Positions 52,701-61,725 of a stretch of DNA of 64,000 bases are shown one piece after another (position 1 is the stretch's first letter; every line of letters starts with the position of its first letter). The translations under genes were made by a program, and so were the position numbers. This DNA is from Chlorogloeopsis sp. ULAP01. Lineage in GTDB: Bacteria > Cyanobacteriota > Cyanobacteriia > Cyanobacteriales > Nostocaceae. The stretch covers positions 248,001 through 312,000 of the forward strand of contig NZ_JAUDRH010000007.1 of NCBI RefSeq assembly GCF_030381805.1, read 5' to 3'. Under the pieces are notes generated by a model. That model saw only the letters and a list, made by a program, of their open reading frames with translations. It was not told the DNA's origin and did not search any database.

Positions 52701-52971
52701 AGCCCCGCATCAGTTTAACAATACTGTGCTCTAACTCGTAAGTTCGTCCTTTGTCTTCATCCACCTTGCGGTATGCTAGCGCCAATCCCCAAACTGCCAA
52801 AATGCTGTAAACGTTATCACGCACCCAAGCATCTGTGTAATCACCGTGGGCTGTAATTGCTGTACTGGCAGGTAGCAAACCAGTAATTGGATTTTGACGC
52901 GCCAAGATGATTGTCTTTATTTGCTGATAATAAAACTCTAAACGAGCTTGTAATTGGGAGGCGGTTTTCAT
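49765..52971 (-). CDS. Phosphorylase-kinase alpha/beta-like, GH15-related protein
   Basis: 1068 residues. The N-terminal 450 residues follow the glucoamylase-like (GH15-type) alpha/alpha toroid found in eukaryotic phosphorylase b kinase regulatory subunits: LLPASTAITAHGDYTDAWVRDNVYS (shown by ITAHGDYTDAWVRDNVY), LDALHAKYNTTTG, GEWGHLQLDATSIYLLML, and NINHGSAELNASSIGMAKAAL-type sequences. The C-terminal half has helical repeats and GGWRRFRQAEGATGRVPKDFF. Such proteins are known in cyanobacteria but little characterised; catalytic or regulatory roles in glycogen metabolism are inference. No phosphorylase kinase catalytic subunit is adjacent. Confidence 0.8.
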   Translation of the reverse strand: MKTASQLQARLEFYYQQIKTIILARQNPITGLLPASTAITAHGDYTDAWVRDNVYSILAVWGLALAYRKVDEDKGRTYELEHSIVKLMRGLLFAMMRQAHKVERFKHTQSPLDALHAKYNTTTGDIVVGDGEWGHLQLDATSIYLLMLAQMTSSGLHIIYTLDEVNFIQNLVYYIGRAYRTPDYGIWERGNKINHGSAELNASSIGMAKAALEAINGLDLFGVRGSHASVIHVLPDEIARARITLESLLPRESASKEIDAALLSVISFPAFAVEDVQLRDRTRNDIITKLEGKYGCKRFLRDGHQTVLEDTKRLHYEPWELKQFENIECEWPLFFTYLVLDGIFRGDKEQTEYYQQRLESLVVERDGLPLLPELYYVPAEYIEAEKQAPHTQPRLPNENIPLVWAQSLYYLSQMLSEKLIAVGDIDSLGRHLRMDIHREPLVQIALLAEDEDLQLILEVHGIETQTPKQVEPIQVRQPDDFIAIYSQIGRSDKLGLTGRPPRRPRSLTTSRIFRIGNETVVFLPSLLDSQQFYLTLDYHFLVAQFKSELAYIQKYWSDLGRPILTLMLTHTMLETGSEALLNLMQELKDGVCNGVRVKLGRVNQQMLTAAIERIDFLPEFEFSQSSVKNAKPRCAYLAFHPEKNWLLRHTQEFQVECETNLNLLLSSLRSSENIYEQIELLQTLTRLQGLEFNTGFGGPLHSVTVGDLLDEVYTKAAEIGIWAVVRRAAGLRQMAYTALSDVVTSIVVRGKQIAVGKAYSEDSLITVPLSHSEIVEKINHFCREDIRDRVLTQEILIYLSTLIKSEPELFQGLLTLRVGYLILLITSELAQELKVTQDEAYETLMQLSPLEVKTRLRQVLAEYAGMSKLLRQQESLHVKQKESDIAWVLQPLVVEDIEMPLGGWRRFRQAEGATGRVPKDFFQQVWLLMHHCKGLVIGDKLERRNRLDSEVMISEMTAGEKNFALQVEHLLNKIEAPEYRQVNIETLMELAAIASNNPSLQIEEYIVLDVLIGHAVRLAWLDGHPQRGDRYDEDKASAWRSFYNTSPRECASYVVKAFRFLTEFEKDL

Positions 52972-53337
52972 GATTTAACTCGAAAGCGGATTGCGGAATT
53001 TTAGCCCGTAGCTATGAAGTGAATGATGTAAGGCAAAGTTAGAACTAGTTTTGTAATCGTTAATTACATAGCAGTTTAGGTTAGGGGTGAGTTTCTTATT
53101 ATCTCGTGTTCATGGCTATATTGTTAATCATTGCTTGCTAGCACCTCATTACTTTCGTAAATCTATTCAAATTATCCTATTGTTTTTGTATATTTTTTTA
53201 CTTTTTAATTTATATCGCTATTCATGATTGATACAAATAGTAACTTTTTAAAAGTACAAGATAAACCACAAATTATTCAGCGCATTTTAAGCACTCAAAA
53301 CTTAAATATAAATCAAAGATAAACCAGGAGAATTATT
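52972..53337. other. AT-rich intergenic region
   Basis: This stretch separates the divergent phosphorylase-kinase-like gene and the small ORF at 53338. It is AT-rich near its centre (53160-53280) and holds no ORF of note. Promoters for both directions are expected here. Confidence 0.45.
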
Positions 53338-53472
53338 ATGTCTTTGCGTTACAATCACAATCAATCACCGTTGATAAAACTTGTATACTCTCGAATTAAA
53401 GTAAATGGCAAAACTGAGTTAGTACCACTAGAATTATATGCCGATGGTACGCTTAATAAGGTTATCGGCTAA
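53338..53472 (+). CDS. Small 44-residue protein of unknown function
   Basis: ATG at 53338 preceded by CCAGGAG with 7-nt spacing, a good ribosome site, and an uninterrupted 44-codon frame. The peptide is soluble and basic: SLRYNHNQSPLIKLVYSRIK, then VNGKTELVPLELYADGTLNK. I do not recognise it. The gene ends 102 bp before the histidine kinase on the same strand, so it may be cotranscribed. Confidence 0.55.
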   Translation: MSLRYNHNQSPLIKLVYSRIKVNGKTELVPLELYADGTLNKVIG

Positions 53473-53574
53473 TTAGAGTAATAATTTGCAAGTGATAATT
53501 TTTAATTCTGAATGTATTTATTGTCCTGATTGCTTATTTATAATAAAAAATAATTTTGTAGTCGCTGTTCGTTA

Positions 53575-55032
53575 ATGTTTGCTGCAAAATCAAGTTTAGC
53601 CATGAGATGGCGCAAATTTTTTCTTGGCGCACGGACGCGAATTTTAGTTTGGTTAGTTGTTCTGATTTCTCTTTCAACGGTTATTTCTATCTTTGCGATT
53701 CGGCAAATTTTGTTTACACAGTTGTTGCAAAGAGTACAACGATCGCTTGAGCAAGAAGTCGAAGAGATTCAACGACTAGTAAATGGACGCAACCCCGCGA
53801 CAGGAGAACCATTTGGCGATAATGTGGCGGCAATTTTTGATGTATTTATGTCCCGCAGCGTGCCTGAAGATGATGAATTCTTTATTACATTGTTGAATGG
53901 TGAAGTCTATCAAACTAGTCCCATTGCCTTACCAAGTGCATTGAGTACAGACACCAATTTACTGCGATCGCTAGGTCAAGTTGAGCGCCTTACATACGGT
54001 CAAGTATCTATAGGTAGAGAAACGATTTTATATTTAGCTCATCCGATTAAAAAATCGAGAACAGAGCAGAGTGTGTTTGTGGTGGCGAATTCTTTGAGCA
54101 ATCAAAAAAGAGAAATTGATCGAGCTGTATTGGTAGCAGCTCAGGTAATAGTTAGTATACTGCTAATCGCGCTGATTTTAGCATGGATTGCGATTGGACG
54201 GGTGCTATCTCCCTTGGAGTTATTGACAGATACTGCGCGTTCAATTAAAGATTTTGATCAGTCGCTAGATCGTCGGATTCCAATCAAAGGGGTAGATGAG
54301 ATTGCTGAGTTAAGCGCTATGTTTAACGAAATGCTGGATCGATTACAAGCTTCATTTGCCAGTCAGCGTGAATTTATTAATGATGCCAGTCATGAGCTGC
54401 AAACCCCGATTACGGTAATTCGCGGCAATTTGGAAGTACTGGGGCAATCATTAGCAGAACACTATGAAACTCTAGATTTAATTCACGACGAACTAAATCG
54501 CATGAGCCGATTAGTCAATGATTTGTTGTTTCTTGCCAGAGCAGAACGACCGGATTTTTTGAACTTAGAATTATTAGATCTAAGGAAACTCACGCAAGAA
54601 TTATTTGCTAAAGCAACAGCCCTGGCTTCACGAAATTGGCAGCTTGCGACAGTCGCCTCCATTCGGATTGTAGCAGACAGGCAACGCATTACTCAGGCGG
54701 TGATGAATTTGGTACAAAATGCTGTGGAACACACGAATGTTGATGATGTCATTGAAATTGGTTCACAGTTAGTTGGAGATGGAGTATGTTTTTGGGTAAA
54801 GGACACTGGAATTGGTATTACTCCAGCCGATCAAGTGCGAATTTTCCAACGTTTTGCCCGTGCAACCACTAGCCGTCGTAAATCAAAAGGGGCTGGTTTG
54901 GGTTTGTCGATTGTGAAGACGATCGCACAAGCACATGGGGGACAAATAACAGTCACTAGTGAACTTGGCAAAGGCTCGCGATTTAGTCTCATTCTTCCCC
55001 TCGATCCACCGCAAGATACGCTCGCTCGATGA
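53575..55032 (+). CDS. Membrane sensor histidine kinase
   Basis: 485 residues. TM1 (about 23-45), an extracytoplasmic sensor region (about 46-182), TM2 (about 183-206), HAMP (about 207-262), HisKA with NDASHELQTPIT (His274), HATPase with N384, DTGIG (410-414) and GAGLGLSIV (439-447). All catalytic boxes are intact. The ORF overlaps the next gene, a response regulator, by 4 bp (ATGA), so they form a pair. The signal sensed is unknown. Confidence 0.95.
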   Translation: MFAAKSSLAMRWRKFFLGARTRILVWLVVLISLSTVISIFAIRQILFTQLLQRVQRSLEQEVEEIQRLVNGRNPATGEPFGDNVAAIFDVFMSRSVPEDDEFFITLLNGEVYQTSPIALPSALSTDTNLLRSLGQVERLTYGQVSIGRETILYLAHPIKKSRTEQSVFVVANSLSNQKREIDRAVLVAAQVIVSILLIALILAWIAIGRVLSPLELLTDTARSIKDFDQSLDRRIPIKGVDEIAELSAMFNEMLDRLQASFASQREFINDASHELQTPITVIRGNLEVLGQSLAEHYETLDLIHDELNRMSRLVNDLLFLARAERPDFLNLELLDLRKLTQELFAKATALASRNWQLATVASIRIVADRQRITQAVMNLVQNAVEHTNVDDVIEIGSQLVGDGVCFWVKDTGIGITPADQVRIFQRFARATTSRRKSKGAGLGLSIVKTIAQAHGGQITVTSELGKGSRFSLILPLDPPQDTLAR

Positions 55033-55697
55033 CTCGAATTTTGATTGCAGAAGATGAACCGCGAATAGCTGCTTTTTTACAGAAAGGCTTACAAGCTCAT
55101 GGCTTTACCACCACTGTCGCAGATGATGGAGTGAAGGCAGCTTATTTGGCTCGAAGTGATGATTTTGAACTGTTGATTCTCGATTTGGGTTTACCAGCCA
55201 AGCATGGAACACTGGTGATTCAAGAGTTGCGAGGGCGTGGAGAATCTCTGCCCATTATTATTCTCACCGTCATTCAAGATATTAAAGATAAGGTTAAAGC
55301 CTTGGAAGCCGGGGCAGATGATTACTTAACCAAGCCTTTTTCGTTGGAGGAGCTAATTGCTCGTATCCGTGTACAACTGCGGCATCAGCGATCACCACGC
55401 ACATCAGAAAAAACTGTGTTAAGAGCAGGAGATTTAGTCCTCGATCTGCGGCAGCGCAAGGTTCAATTTAAGGAAAAACCCATCGAGCTATCCACCCGTG
55501 AGTTTACGCTACTAGAGATACTGGCGCGTCAACCCGGGCAAGTGTGGACACGAGAAGACTTATTAGATCAGGTGTGGGGCTACGACTACGATCCCACTTC
55601 CAATATCGTTGATGTGTATGTGGGCTATTTGAGGAAAAAAATAGGACGGGGATTAATTAAAACTGTTAGAGGCATGGGCTATCGGCTGCAAGTGTAA
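55029..55697 (+). CDS. OmpR/PhoB-family response regulator
   Basis: 222 residues. Receiver domain with the acidic pair near residues 8-10 (AEDEP), phosphoacceptor Asp52 in LILDLGLP and Lys102 in TKPF; a winged-helix DNA-binding domain (about 125-222) follows with STREFTLLEILARQPGQVWTR. It would regulate promoters upon phosphorylation by the preceding kinase. The glycosyltransferase cluster begins 382 bp downstream and is a plausible target. Confidence 0.95.
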   Translation: MTRILIAEDEPRIAAFLQKGLQAHGFTTTVADDGVKAAYLARSDDFELLILDLGLPAKHGTLVIQELRGRGESLPIIILTVIQDIKDKVKALEAGADDYLTKPFSLEELIARIRVQLRHQRSPRTSEKTVLRAGDLVLDLRQRKVQFKEKPIELSTREFTLLEILARQPGQVWTREDLLDQVWGYDYDPTSNIVDVYVGYLRKKIGRGLIKTVRGMGYRLQV

Positions 55698-56079
55698 TAC
55701 CAATTTTGGATTGTGGACTAAAACCATTAATTACTAGGCTTGTGCAGAATTTTGAAACAAGACTCCCTACGCCATTTGGTATAACCTTCTTGATTGAGGC
55801 TATCTGAAGGTGGGTTCTTAACCTTGTAAGGCGGCTATTTTGAGATGAGATTTCTTTGAAAAATGAAAGTTTTCTCATGTTTTCTTATCAAAGTTTCATG
55901 CAACACAGAGCAATTTTTTTTAACCTCTACTTAATCTCATCTTTACTAAATACTTACATTTTATTTCAAAGCATCTAGAGTCGGTAGATTGCTTAGGTTT
56001 TTCTATTCCCTTGAAAAGGAAATACCTGCTTTGTCGCGTGTGCAAGTGATATTACTCATTTTTTCAGGATACTGAAGTG
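55698..56079. other. Gap between response regulator and glycosyltransferase cluster
   Basis: 382 bp. It starts with an ATACCAATTTTGG repeat piece and is AT-rich after 55890. A promoter for the downstream cluster probably lies here, but no regulator direct-repeat site stood out by eye. Confidence 0.45.
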
Positions 56080-57426
56080 ATGAAATTGCACATCAGATAT
56101 AACAAAACTATCAAGTGTAGTGAAATGCCACCGCCTAAATCAAATGAAGAAGGCGTCCACAGTCGATTGGTTGATTGTGGGCAAATTGTGCAATCGCAGG
56201 GGGTAAAGCCACAACCGCATCCCTTGAAAATTGCTCTTTATTCCCATGACACGATGGGCTTAGGACACAAACGGCGTAATCTGCTCATTGCTCAAACCTT
56301 GGCGCGATCGCTCCCCCATTCGTCAATTCTTTTAATTAGCGGTATGGAGGAGGGACGTAGTGTTAACCTGCCTGCCAACGTTGATTATTTGTCCTTGCCT
56401 GCACTACAAAAAGAGGTCGATGGACATTATCAACCTCGGCGGTTAGAGGTATCGCTGCAAGAGTTGATTGCGATTCGCTCACAGGTAATTCAAGCTGCGA
56501 TCGGAACTTTTGCCCCAGATCTCTTCGTCGTGGACAATGTGCCACGCGGCGCTGTCCGAGAACTCAATCCGACTCTAGAGCAATTATGTACCCAAGGGCA
56601 AACTCGCTGTGTTTTAGGGCTGCGAGATGTTTTAGATGAACCCAGAGTGGTTCAACGTGAATGGCGACGCGCCCGCAATGAAGAAGCCATTCTTAAGTAT
56701 TATGATGCCGTTTGGGTCTATGGCGACCCGGACGTGTTTGATCCGATTCAGAAATATCGTTTCTCGCCGGAAATTGCCGCCAAAGTTCGCTATGCAGGCT
56801 ATTTCAACCAGTGTCATCGCCTCCAATATGTAGACTCTACTGAGAATGTGCTGGAGCAGTTGAAATTACCTCCCGGTAAACTGGCGTTGTGTTTGGTGGG
56901 CGGCGGACAAGACGGAGCACTTTTGGGGCAGATGTTTGCTCAAGCGACACTGCCTTCAGATATGAATGGAGTAATTTTAACTGGCCCATTCATGCCGTCG
57001 AATATCCGGCAGCTACTTTACAATCACGTCAAGATGCATCCTCGCTTGCGCGTTCTAGAATATCTGCAAGAACCGACGCAACTGCTGAGTCAGGCAGATT
57101 GTGTGGTGTCGATGGGTGGCTATAATACCACCTGCGAACTGCTGTCATTTGGCAAGCGATCGCTAATTGTTCCCCGCGTCACCCCTCGATTAGAACAATG
57201 GATTCGCGCCAAACGGTTGCAAGAACTTGGCTGGATTGATGTATTACACCCGGATCATCTCACTCCCAATGCGATTGCGAATTGGCTAAGACAATGCCAA
57301 GCTCCTTCATCAAAAACGCGAACGCCAATTGATCTGAACGGTTTAAATCGATTGCCAGAACTGGTTATGGAAGTATTAACCAATTCAACTGTTCAATCAA
57401 AATCTGTTGTTTGTCGCGTTTCATAA
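56080..57426 (+). CDS. Glycosyltransferase (GT-B, MurG/GT28-like C-terminal domain)
   Basis: 448 residues from the ATG at 56080 (a GTG immediately upstream is possible). The N-terminal Rossmann domain opens with IALYSHDTMGLGHKRR, and the C-terminal domain has LVGGGQDGALLG and MGGYNTTCELLSFGKRSLIVPR, resembling the nucleotide-sugar-binding site of MurG/UGT-type enzymes (COG4671-like). The acceptor is unknown. It is the first of three glycosyltransferases in a row. Confidence 0.85.
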   Translation: MKLHIRYNKTIKCSEMPPPKSNEEGVHSRLVDCGQIVQSQGVKPQPHPLKIALYSHDTMGLGHKRRNLLIAQTLARSLPHSSILLISGMEEGRSVNLPANVDYLSLPALQKEVDGHYQPRRLEVSLQELIAIRSQVIQAAIGTFAPDLFVVDNVPRGAVRELNPTLEQLCTQGQTRCVLGLRDVLDEPRVVQREWRRARNEEAILKYYDAVWVYGDPDVFDPIQKYRFSPEIAAKVRYAGYFNQCHRLQYVDSTENVLEQLKLPPGKLALCLVGGGQDGALLGQMFAQATLPSDMNGVILTGPFMPSNIRQLLYNHVKMHPRLRVLEYLQEPTQLLSQADCVVSMGGYNTTCELLSFGKRSLIVPRVTPRLEQWIRAKRLQELGWIDVLHPDHLTPNAIANWLRQCQAPSSKTRTPIDLNGLNRLPELVMEVLTNSTVQSKSVVCRVS

Positions 57427-57434
57427 AAGCAAGG

Positions 57435-58673
57435 ATGAATAAATTTATATCTGTTGCCGATGCTGCCAAAGTGGGATATGTGCTCAAGCGATATCCCCGC
57501 TATTCTGAAACCTTTGTTGTTTCTGAAATTCTGGCACACGAAGCGGCTGGTTTAAACATACAAATTTTTGCGCTCCATCCTCCCTTAGATGGACATTTTC
57601 AAGACATTATTGCTCAGGTGCGATCGCCTGTTACCTATTTATTTTCCCACGATCTCAGGGGCAGTACCCTGTGGAGCCTTTTAGAAGCAGCTAGTCAAAT
57701 CCTTCCCAATTTGTGGAACAAGCTGGAATTAGCCCAAGGCGAAGATGTGCATCGAGTGCATAAAGCGATTCAGCTTGCCTGTATTGCTCGACAACAAAAC
57801 TTCACCCACTTACACGCCCACTTTGCGACATCAGCGACAGTTGTAGCACGCTTGGCAAGTCATTTTGCAGAAATTCCCTATACCTTTACTACGCACGCCA
57901 AAGATATCTTTCATGAAAGCGTTGTTCCGGCGGAATATGAACGCAAATTGACTGATGCCACAGCAGCAATCACCGTCAGCGACTACAATCTGCACTATCT
58001 TCAGCAAACTTATGGTGCAGCAGCCAAAAAAGTGCAGCGTATTTATAACGGCTTAGATTTGCAGCGATTTCCGTTTACATCTGCGCAGCATCGTCCTCAC
58101 AAAATCGTGGCAGTGGGACGATTGGTGGAGAAGAAAGGATTTGCAGTGTTGATTGATGCCTGTAAAGTTTTGGTTGAGCGCGACATTTCCTTCACCTGTG
58201 AAATTGTGGGAGCGGGCGAGCAGGAAGCTGATTTGCACACTCAAATTGAGACATTGGGATTACAACAGAAGGTGAAATTGATTGGTCTGCGTCCGCAGGG
58301 CGAAGTGGTAGAACTGGTAAAGTCGGCTGCTGTTTTTGCCGCTCCCTGTGTGGTGGCAGCAGACAGTAATCGAGATGGTTTACCGACAGTCTTACTAGAA
58401 GCAATGGCATTGGGAACGCCGTGCATTTCCACAGATTTGACTGGAATTCCAGAAGTACTGCGTCACCAAGAAACAGGATTAATGGTGCCACAACACAATC
58501 CGTTTGCCCTGGCAGATGCGATCGCCCAACTGTTGCAAAATCCTGATTTGCGAGTGCGGCTGGCAACCCAAGCCAGACAACTAATTGAACAAGAATTTGA
58601 TATTCACCGCAATGCGGCTCAACTGCGAACGGTATTTCGTGCTGCTGCGTCGGTGAATACGGTTGCAGCTTAG
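57435..58673 (+). CDS. Glycosyltransferase family 4 protein
   Basis: 412 residues from the ATG at 57435 (an earlier TTG at 57411 overlaps the preceding gene). GT-B fold: the N-terminal YVLKRYPRYSETFVVSE is typical of colanic-acid-type GT4 enzymes, and the C-terminal domain has GRLVEKKGFAVLIDA, EIVGAGEQ and DGLPTVLLEAMALGTPCIST with the E-x7-E-like donor site. The gap to the previous gene is 8 bp and to the next 11 bp. Confidence 0.92.
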   Translation: MNKFISVADAAKVGYVLKRYPRYSETFVVSEILAHEAAGLNIQIFALHPPLDGHFQDIIAQVRSPVTYLFSHDLRGSTLWSLLEAASQILPNLWNKLELAQGEDVHRVHKAIQLACIARQQNFTHLHAHFATSATVVARLASHFAEIPYTFTTHAKDIFHESVVPAEYERKLTDATAAITVSDYNLHYLQQTYGAAAKKVQRIYNGLDLQRFPFTSAQHRPHKIVAVGRLVEKKGFAVLIDACKVLVERDISFTCEIVGAGEQEADLHTQIETLGLQQKVKLIGLRPQGEVVELVKSAAVFAAPCVVAADSNRDGLPTVLLEAMALGTPCISTDLTGIPEVLRHQETGLMVPQHNPFALADAIAQLLQNPDLRVRLATQARQLIEQEFDIHRNAAQLRTVFRAAASVNTVAA

Positions 58674-58684
58674 GAGGTAGGGGA

Positions 58685-59854
58685 ATGCGAATTGCTTATA
58701 TTTGTGCCGATCCAGGAATTCCGGTATTTGGCTGTAAAGGATGTTCGATTCATGTTCAGGAAGTCATCCGCACTCTGATCCAACAAGGACATCAGATAGA
58801 ATTGTTTGCTGTACGTTGGGGAGGCAATCCCCCCTCTGATTTGGCGTCTGTAAAAATACACAAACTGCCCAAACCACCCACCGGTGATCGCGCCTTGCGA
58901 GAACAAGCGCTGTTAGCCCATAACCTAGATTTACGGCTGGCTCTAGAACAAGCGGGACGATTCGATCTAGTTTATGAACGCTATTCTCTGTGGAGTTTCA
59001 CAGCGATGCAATATGCTCACACTCAGGGTATTCCTGGGGTGCTGGAGGTGAATGCGCCACTAATTGAAGAACAGGCAACACATCGGAGTTTAATTCATTG
59101 GCAGGAGGCAGAAGCAGTTGCTCGGCGCGTGTTTAGTACAGCGACAGTAATAATCGCAGTTTCAGAGGGCGTTGCGGATTATCTCCGGCGTTATCCCCAG
59201 ACTCAAGGCAAAGTGCATATCGTTCCCAATGGCGTTAACCCGGAGCGCTTCCCCCTACATCAATCCCCTGCTTTACCGAGCAACAACTTTACAATCGGCT
59301 TTGTCGGCACTATGAAGCCTTGGCACGGCTTACCAACACTGGTAAATGCCTTTGCTCAATTACACGATCACCATCCTCACACGCGTCTGTTAATTGTCGG
59401 TGATGGGCCGGAGCGATCGCAACTGGAAGCCGATTTCATCTATGCTGGGATTCGGGATGCGGTGGAGTTTACCGGCAAAGTACTGCCATCCGACGTGCCA
59501 GGATTGCTTGCTTCAATGGATGTCGCTGTTGCACCCTATCCTAACGATCCGAATTTCTATTTCTCGCCGCTTAAGGTTTATGAGTACATGGCGGCAGGCT
59601 TACCGGTGGTAGCCAGTCGGATTGGGCAACTCCAAGCGCTGATTAACGATGGCGTCAATGGCATATTGTATGAGCCAGGCAATAGCCAGCAGTTAACAAA
59701 TTGGTTAGATCATCTGTGGCAACATCCTTGGTTACGGACTCAACTGGGACAAAATGCCCGTGCCACCGTGTTGCGATCGCACACCTGGGAACAATCCGTA
59801 GAGAGGATTTTAAGCCTCACAGCACAAGTGAGCAAGCTGGAGGTAAGCGCCTGA
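58685..59854 (+). CDS. Glycosyltransferase family 4 protein
   Basis: 389 residues. IAYICADPGIPVFGCKGCSIHV at the N-terminus (shown by DPGIPVFGCKGCSIH) and GFVGTMKPWHGLPTLV, LIVGDGPER and FSPLKVYEYMAAGLPVVAS in the C-terminal domain fit GT4 retaining transferases. AGGAGGTAGGGGA precedes the ATG at 58685. Its stop codon overlaps the start of the ABC transporter by one base (TGATG). Confidence 0.92.
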   Translation: MRIAYICADPGIPVFGCKGCSIHVQEVIRTLIQQGHQIELFAVRWGGNPPSDLASVKIHKLPKPPTGDRALREQALLAHNLDLRLALEQAGRFDLVYERYSLWSFTAMQYAHTQGIPGVLEVNAPLIEEQATHRSLIHWQEAEAVARRVFSTATVIIAVSEGVADYLRRYPQTQGKVHIVPNGVNPERFPLHQSPALPSNNFTIGFVGTMKPWHGLPTLVNAFAQLHDHHPHTRLLIVGDGPERSQLEADFIYAGIRDAVEFTGKVLPSDVPGLLASMDVAVAPYPNDPNFYFSPLKVYEYMAAGLPVVASRIGQLQALINDGVNGILYEPGNSQQLTNWLDHLWQHPWLRTQLGQNARATVLRSHTWEQSVERILSLTAQVSKLEVSA

Positions 59855-61725
59855 TGAGCCGTCCCCAAAAGCTGAAAGAGGTTATACCGGGGCTTTGGCG
59901 GATTGTACAACGGTTTTCGCCCTACATCCGCAAACAGCAGATGCTGATTGTAATTTCGATGCTGGCACTATTCTGCGAAATCGGGTTGCGGTTGTTAGAA
60001 CCTTTACCGCTCAAGTTTGTCTTTGATGAAATTTTTGCAGAGCAATCAAACGGAGGGTTGAGTAATTTTCCTTTCCTGGTTGAGGTGCTAAATACGCGAA
60101 CGCTGCTGATTGGATCGGCGATCGCCGTGTTCGCCATTACTGGATTAAGAGGCATCGCCGCCTATTGGAATACGGTGGGTTTTGCATTGGTAGGCAATCG
60201 TGTTCTGACTGAAGTTCGCAGTGTGCTTTATTGCCATCTCCAAACCCTCTCCCTCTCGTTCCACAATAACGCTCGCAGTGGTGATTTGACATTGCGCGTC
60301 ATCAGTGATGTAGGCTTACTTCAGGAAATTGCTGTGACGGCATTGCTGCCCCTACTTGCCAATTCTCTCATTTTGGTGGGCATGATCGCCGTCATGTTCT
60401 GGCTGAATGTTCAACTTGCCCTGTTAACGCTGGCAATGATTCCCCTATTTTGGTTCTCCACAATTCGGCTGACTCGTCGCATCCGAGAAGTTTCTAGGCA
60501 ACAGCGTCGCCGCGAAGGAGCAATGGCAGCTACTACTGCTGAGTCGATGGCTGCCATCAAAATTGTGCAAGCGTTATCGTTGCAGGATAAGTTTGCGTCT
60601 GTCTTCACTGGACAAAATAAAAAGAGTCTGAAAGAAGGCGTAAAAGTCAAGCGACTAGCAGCAAACCTGGAGCGGACAGTAGATGTGCTGATTGGAGGTG
60701 CAACCGCCCTGGTACTGTGGCGTGGAGCAGAACTAGTATTGAGCAATGCTCTCACACCGGGCGATTTGTTGGTGTTTCTCACCTATCTAAAAAACGCCTT
60801 CAAACCCGTGCGCGATTTTGCCAAATATACCGGACGATTGGCAAAAGCCTCAGCTGCGGGCGATCGCATCCTCGATTTGCTCGATCAAACGCCTGAAGTC
60901 TACGATCTGCCCGGAGCTAAACCCGCTTCCCACTTTGCTGGATCTGTCGAGTTTGCGCAAGTGAGTTTTGCCTACAAATCAGGACATCCGGTGCTGCAAG
61001 GCATTGACTTTGTGGTGCAACCCGGACAACGAGTGGCAATTGTCGGACATTCCGGCAGTGGTAAATCTACGTTAGCCAACCTGCTGTTGCGGCTCTACGA
61101 TCCCAGCAAAGGTAGCATTTTAATTGATGGCCAGGATATTCGCAATTACACCCTAGAATCACTACGGGCGCAAATTAGTGTAGTGTTGCAAGATAGTCTG
61201 CTGTTTGCTGCTAGTGTGTGGGACAACATCGCCTATGGTTCACCTACTGCCACTGAGGAAGAGGCGATCGCCGCCGCAAAACTAGCCAATGCCCATGACT
61301 TTATTACTAATATGCCCCAAGGCTATCACACGGTGTTGGGTGAACGAGGAGTAACGCTCTCCGGTGGACAAAGACAAAGAATCGCGATCGCTCGTGCTGC
61401 CATTCGTCAAGCGCCGATTTTAATTTTGGACGAACCCACCACCGGACTAGATAAAGAGAATGAACAAGAAGTACTAGACGCATTAAAGCGGCTTTCTGAG
61501 GGACGCACAACCTTCTTGATTGTTCACGATTTAGATCTTGCTGCCAGTGCTGATTTTATTCTCTACTTGGAACGAGGACGCTTGGTAGAACGGGGAACGC
61601 ATGATGAGTTGATGCAATTAAATGATCGCTATGCAGCGCTATACCGTCTGCAAGCAACGGAACGCAAGCGTTCCGAAGATTCTCGTCACCAGCCAAAGGA
61701 GAATTCTGATGTTATCGCCTGCTGA
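59854..61725 (+). CDS. ABC transporter, fused membrane-ATPase half transporter
   Basis: 623 residues from the ATG at 59854, overlapping the previous stop by one base and with GGAGG upstream. Six membrane segments (about 30-330) form a type I exporter membrane domain; the NBD has Walker A GHSGSGKST (398-406), LSGGQ (502-506), ILILDEPT (522-529) and the switch His558 region (IVHD). It resembles MsbA/lipid and glycolipid exporters and would dimerise. In this context it probably exports the glycosylated product; substrate unknown. Confidence 0.93.
   Translation: MSRPQKLKEVIPGLWRIVQRFSPYIRKQQMLIVISMLALFCEIGLRLLEPLPLKFVFDEIFAEQSNGGLSNFPFLVEVLNTRTLLIGSAIAVFAITGLRGIAAYWNTVGFALVGNRVLTEVRSVLYCHLQTLSLSFHNNARSGDLTLRVISDVGLLQEIAVTALLPLLANSLILVGMIAVMFWLNVQLALLTLAMIPLFWFSTIRLTRRIREVSRQQRRREGAMAATTAESMAAIKIVQALSLQDKFASVFTGQNKKSLKEGVKVKRLAANLERTVDVLIGGATALVLWRGAELVLSNALTPGDLLVFLTYLKNAFKPVRDFAKYTGRLAKASAAGDRILDLLDQTPEVYDLPGAKPASHFAGSVEFAQVSFAYKSGHPVLQGIDFVVQPGQRVAIVGHSGSGKSTLANLLLRLYDPSKGSILIDGQDIRNYTLESLRAQISVVLQDSLLFAASVWDNIAYGSPTATEEEAIAAAKLANAHDFITNMPQGYHTVLGERGVTLSGGQRQRIAIARAAIRQAPILILDEPTTGLDKENEQEVLDALKRLSEGRTTFLIVHDLDLAASADFILYLERGRLVERGTHDELMQLNDRYAALYRLQATERKRSEDSRHQPKENSDVIAC

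Noticed and set aside
56889..57125. 78-codon frame inside the first glycosyltransferase
   Set aside because: It is a +1 shadow of a clearly conserved GT-B domain.
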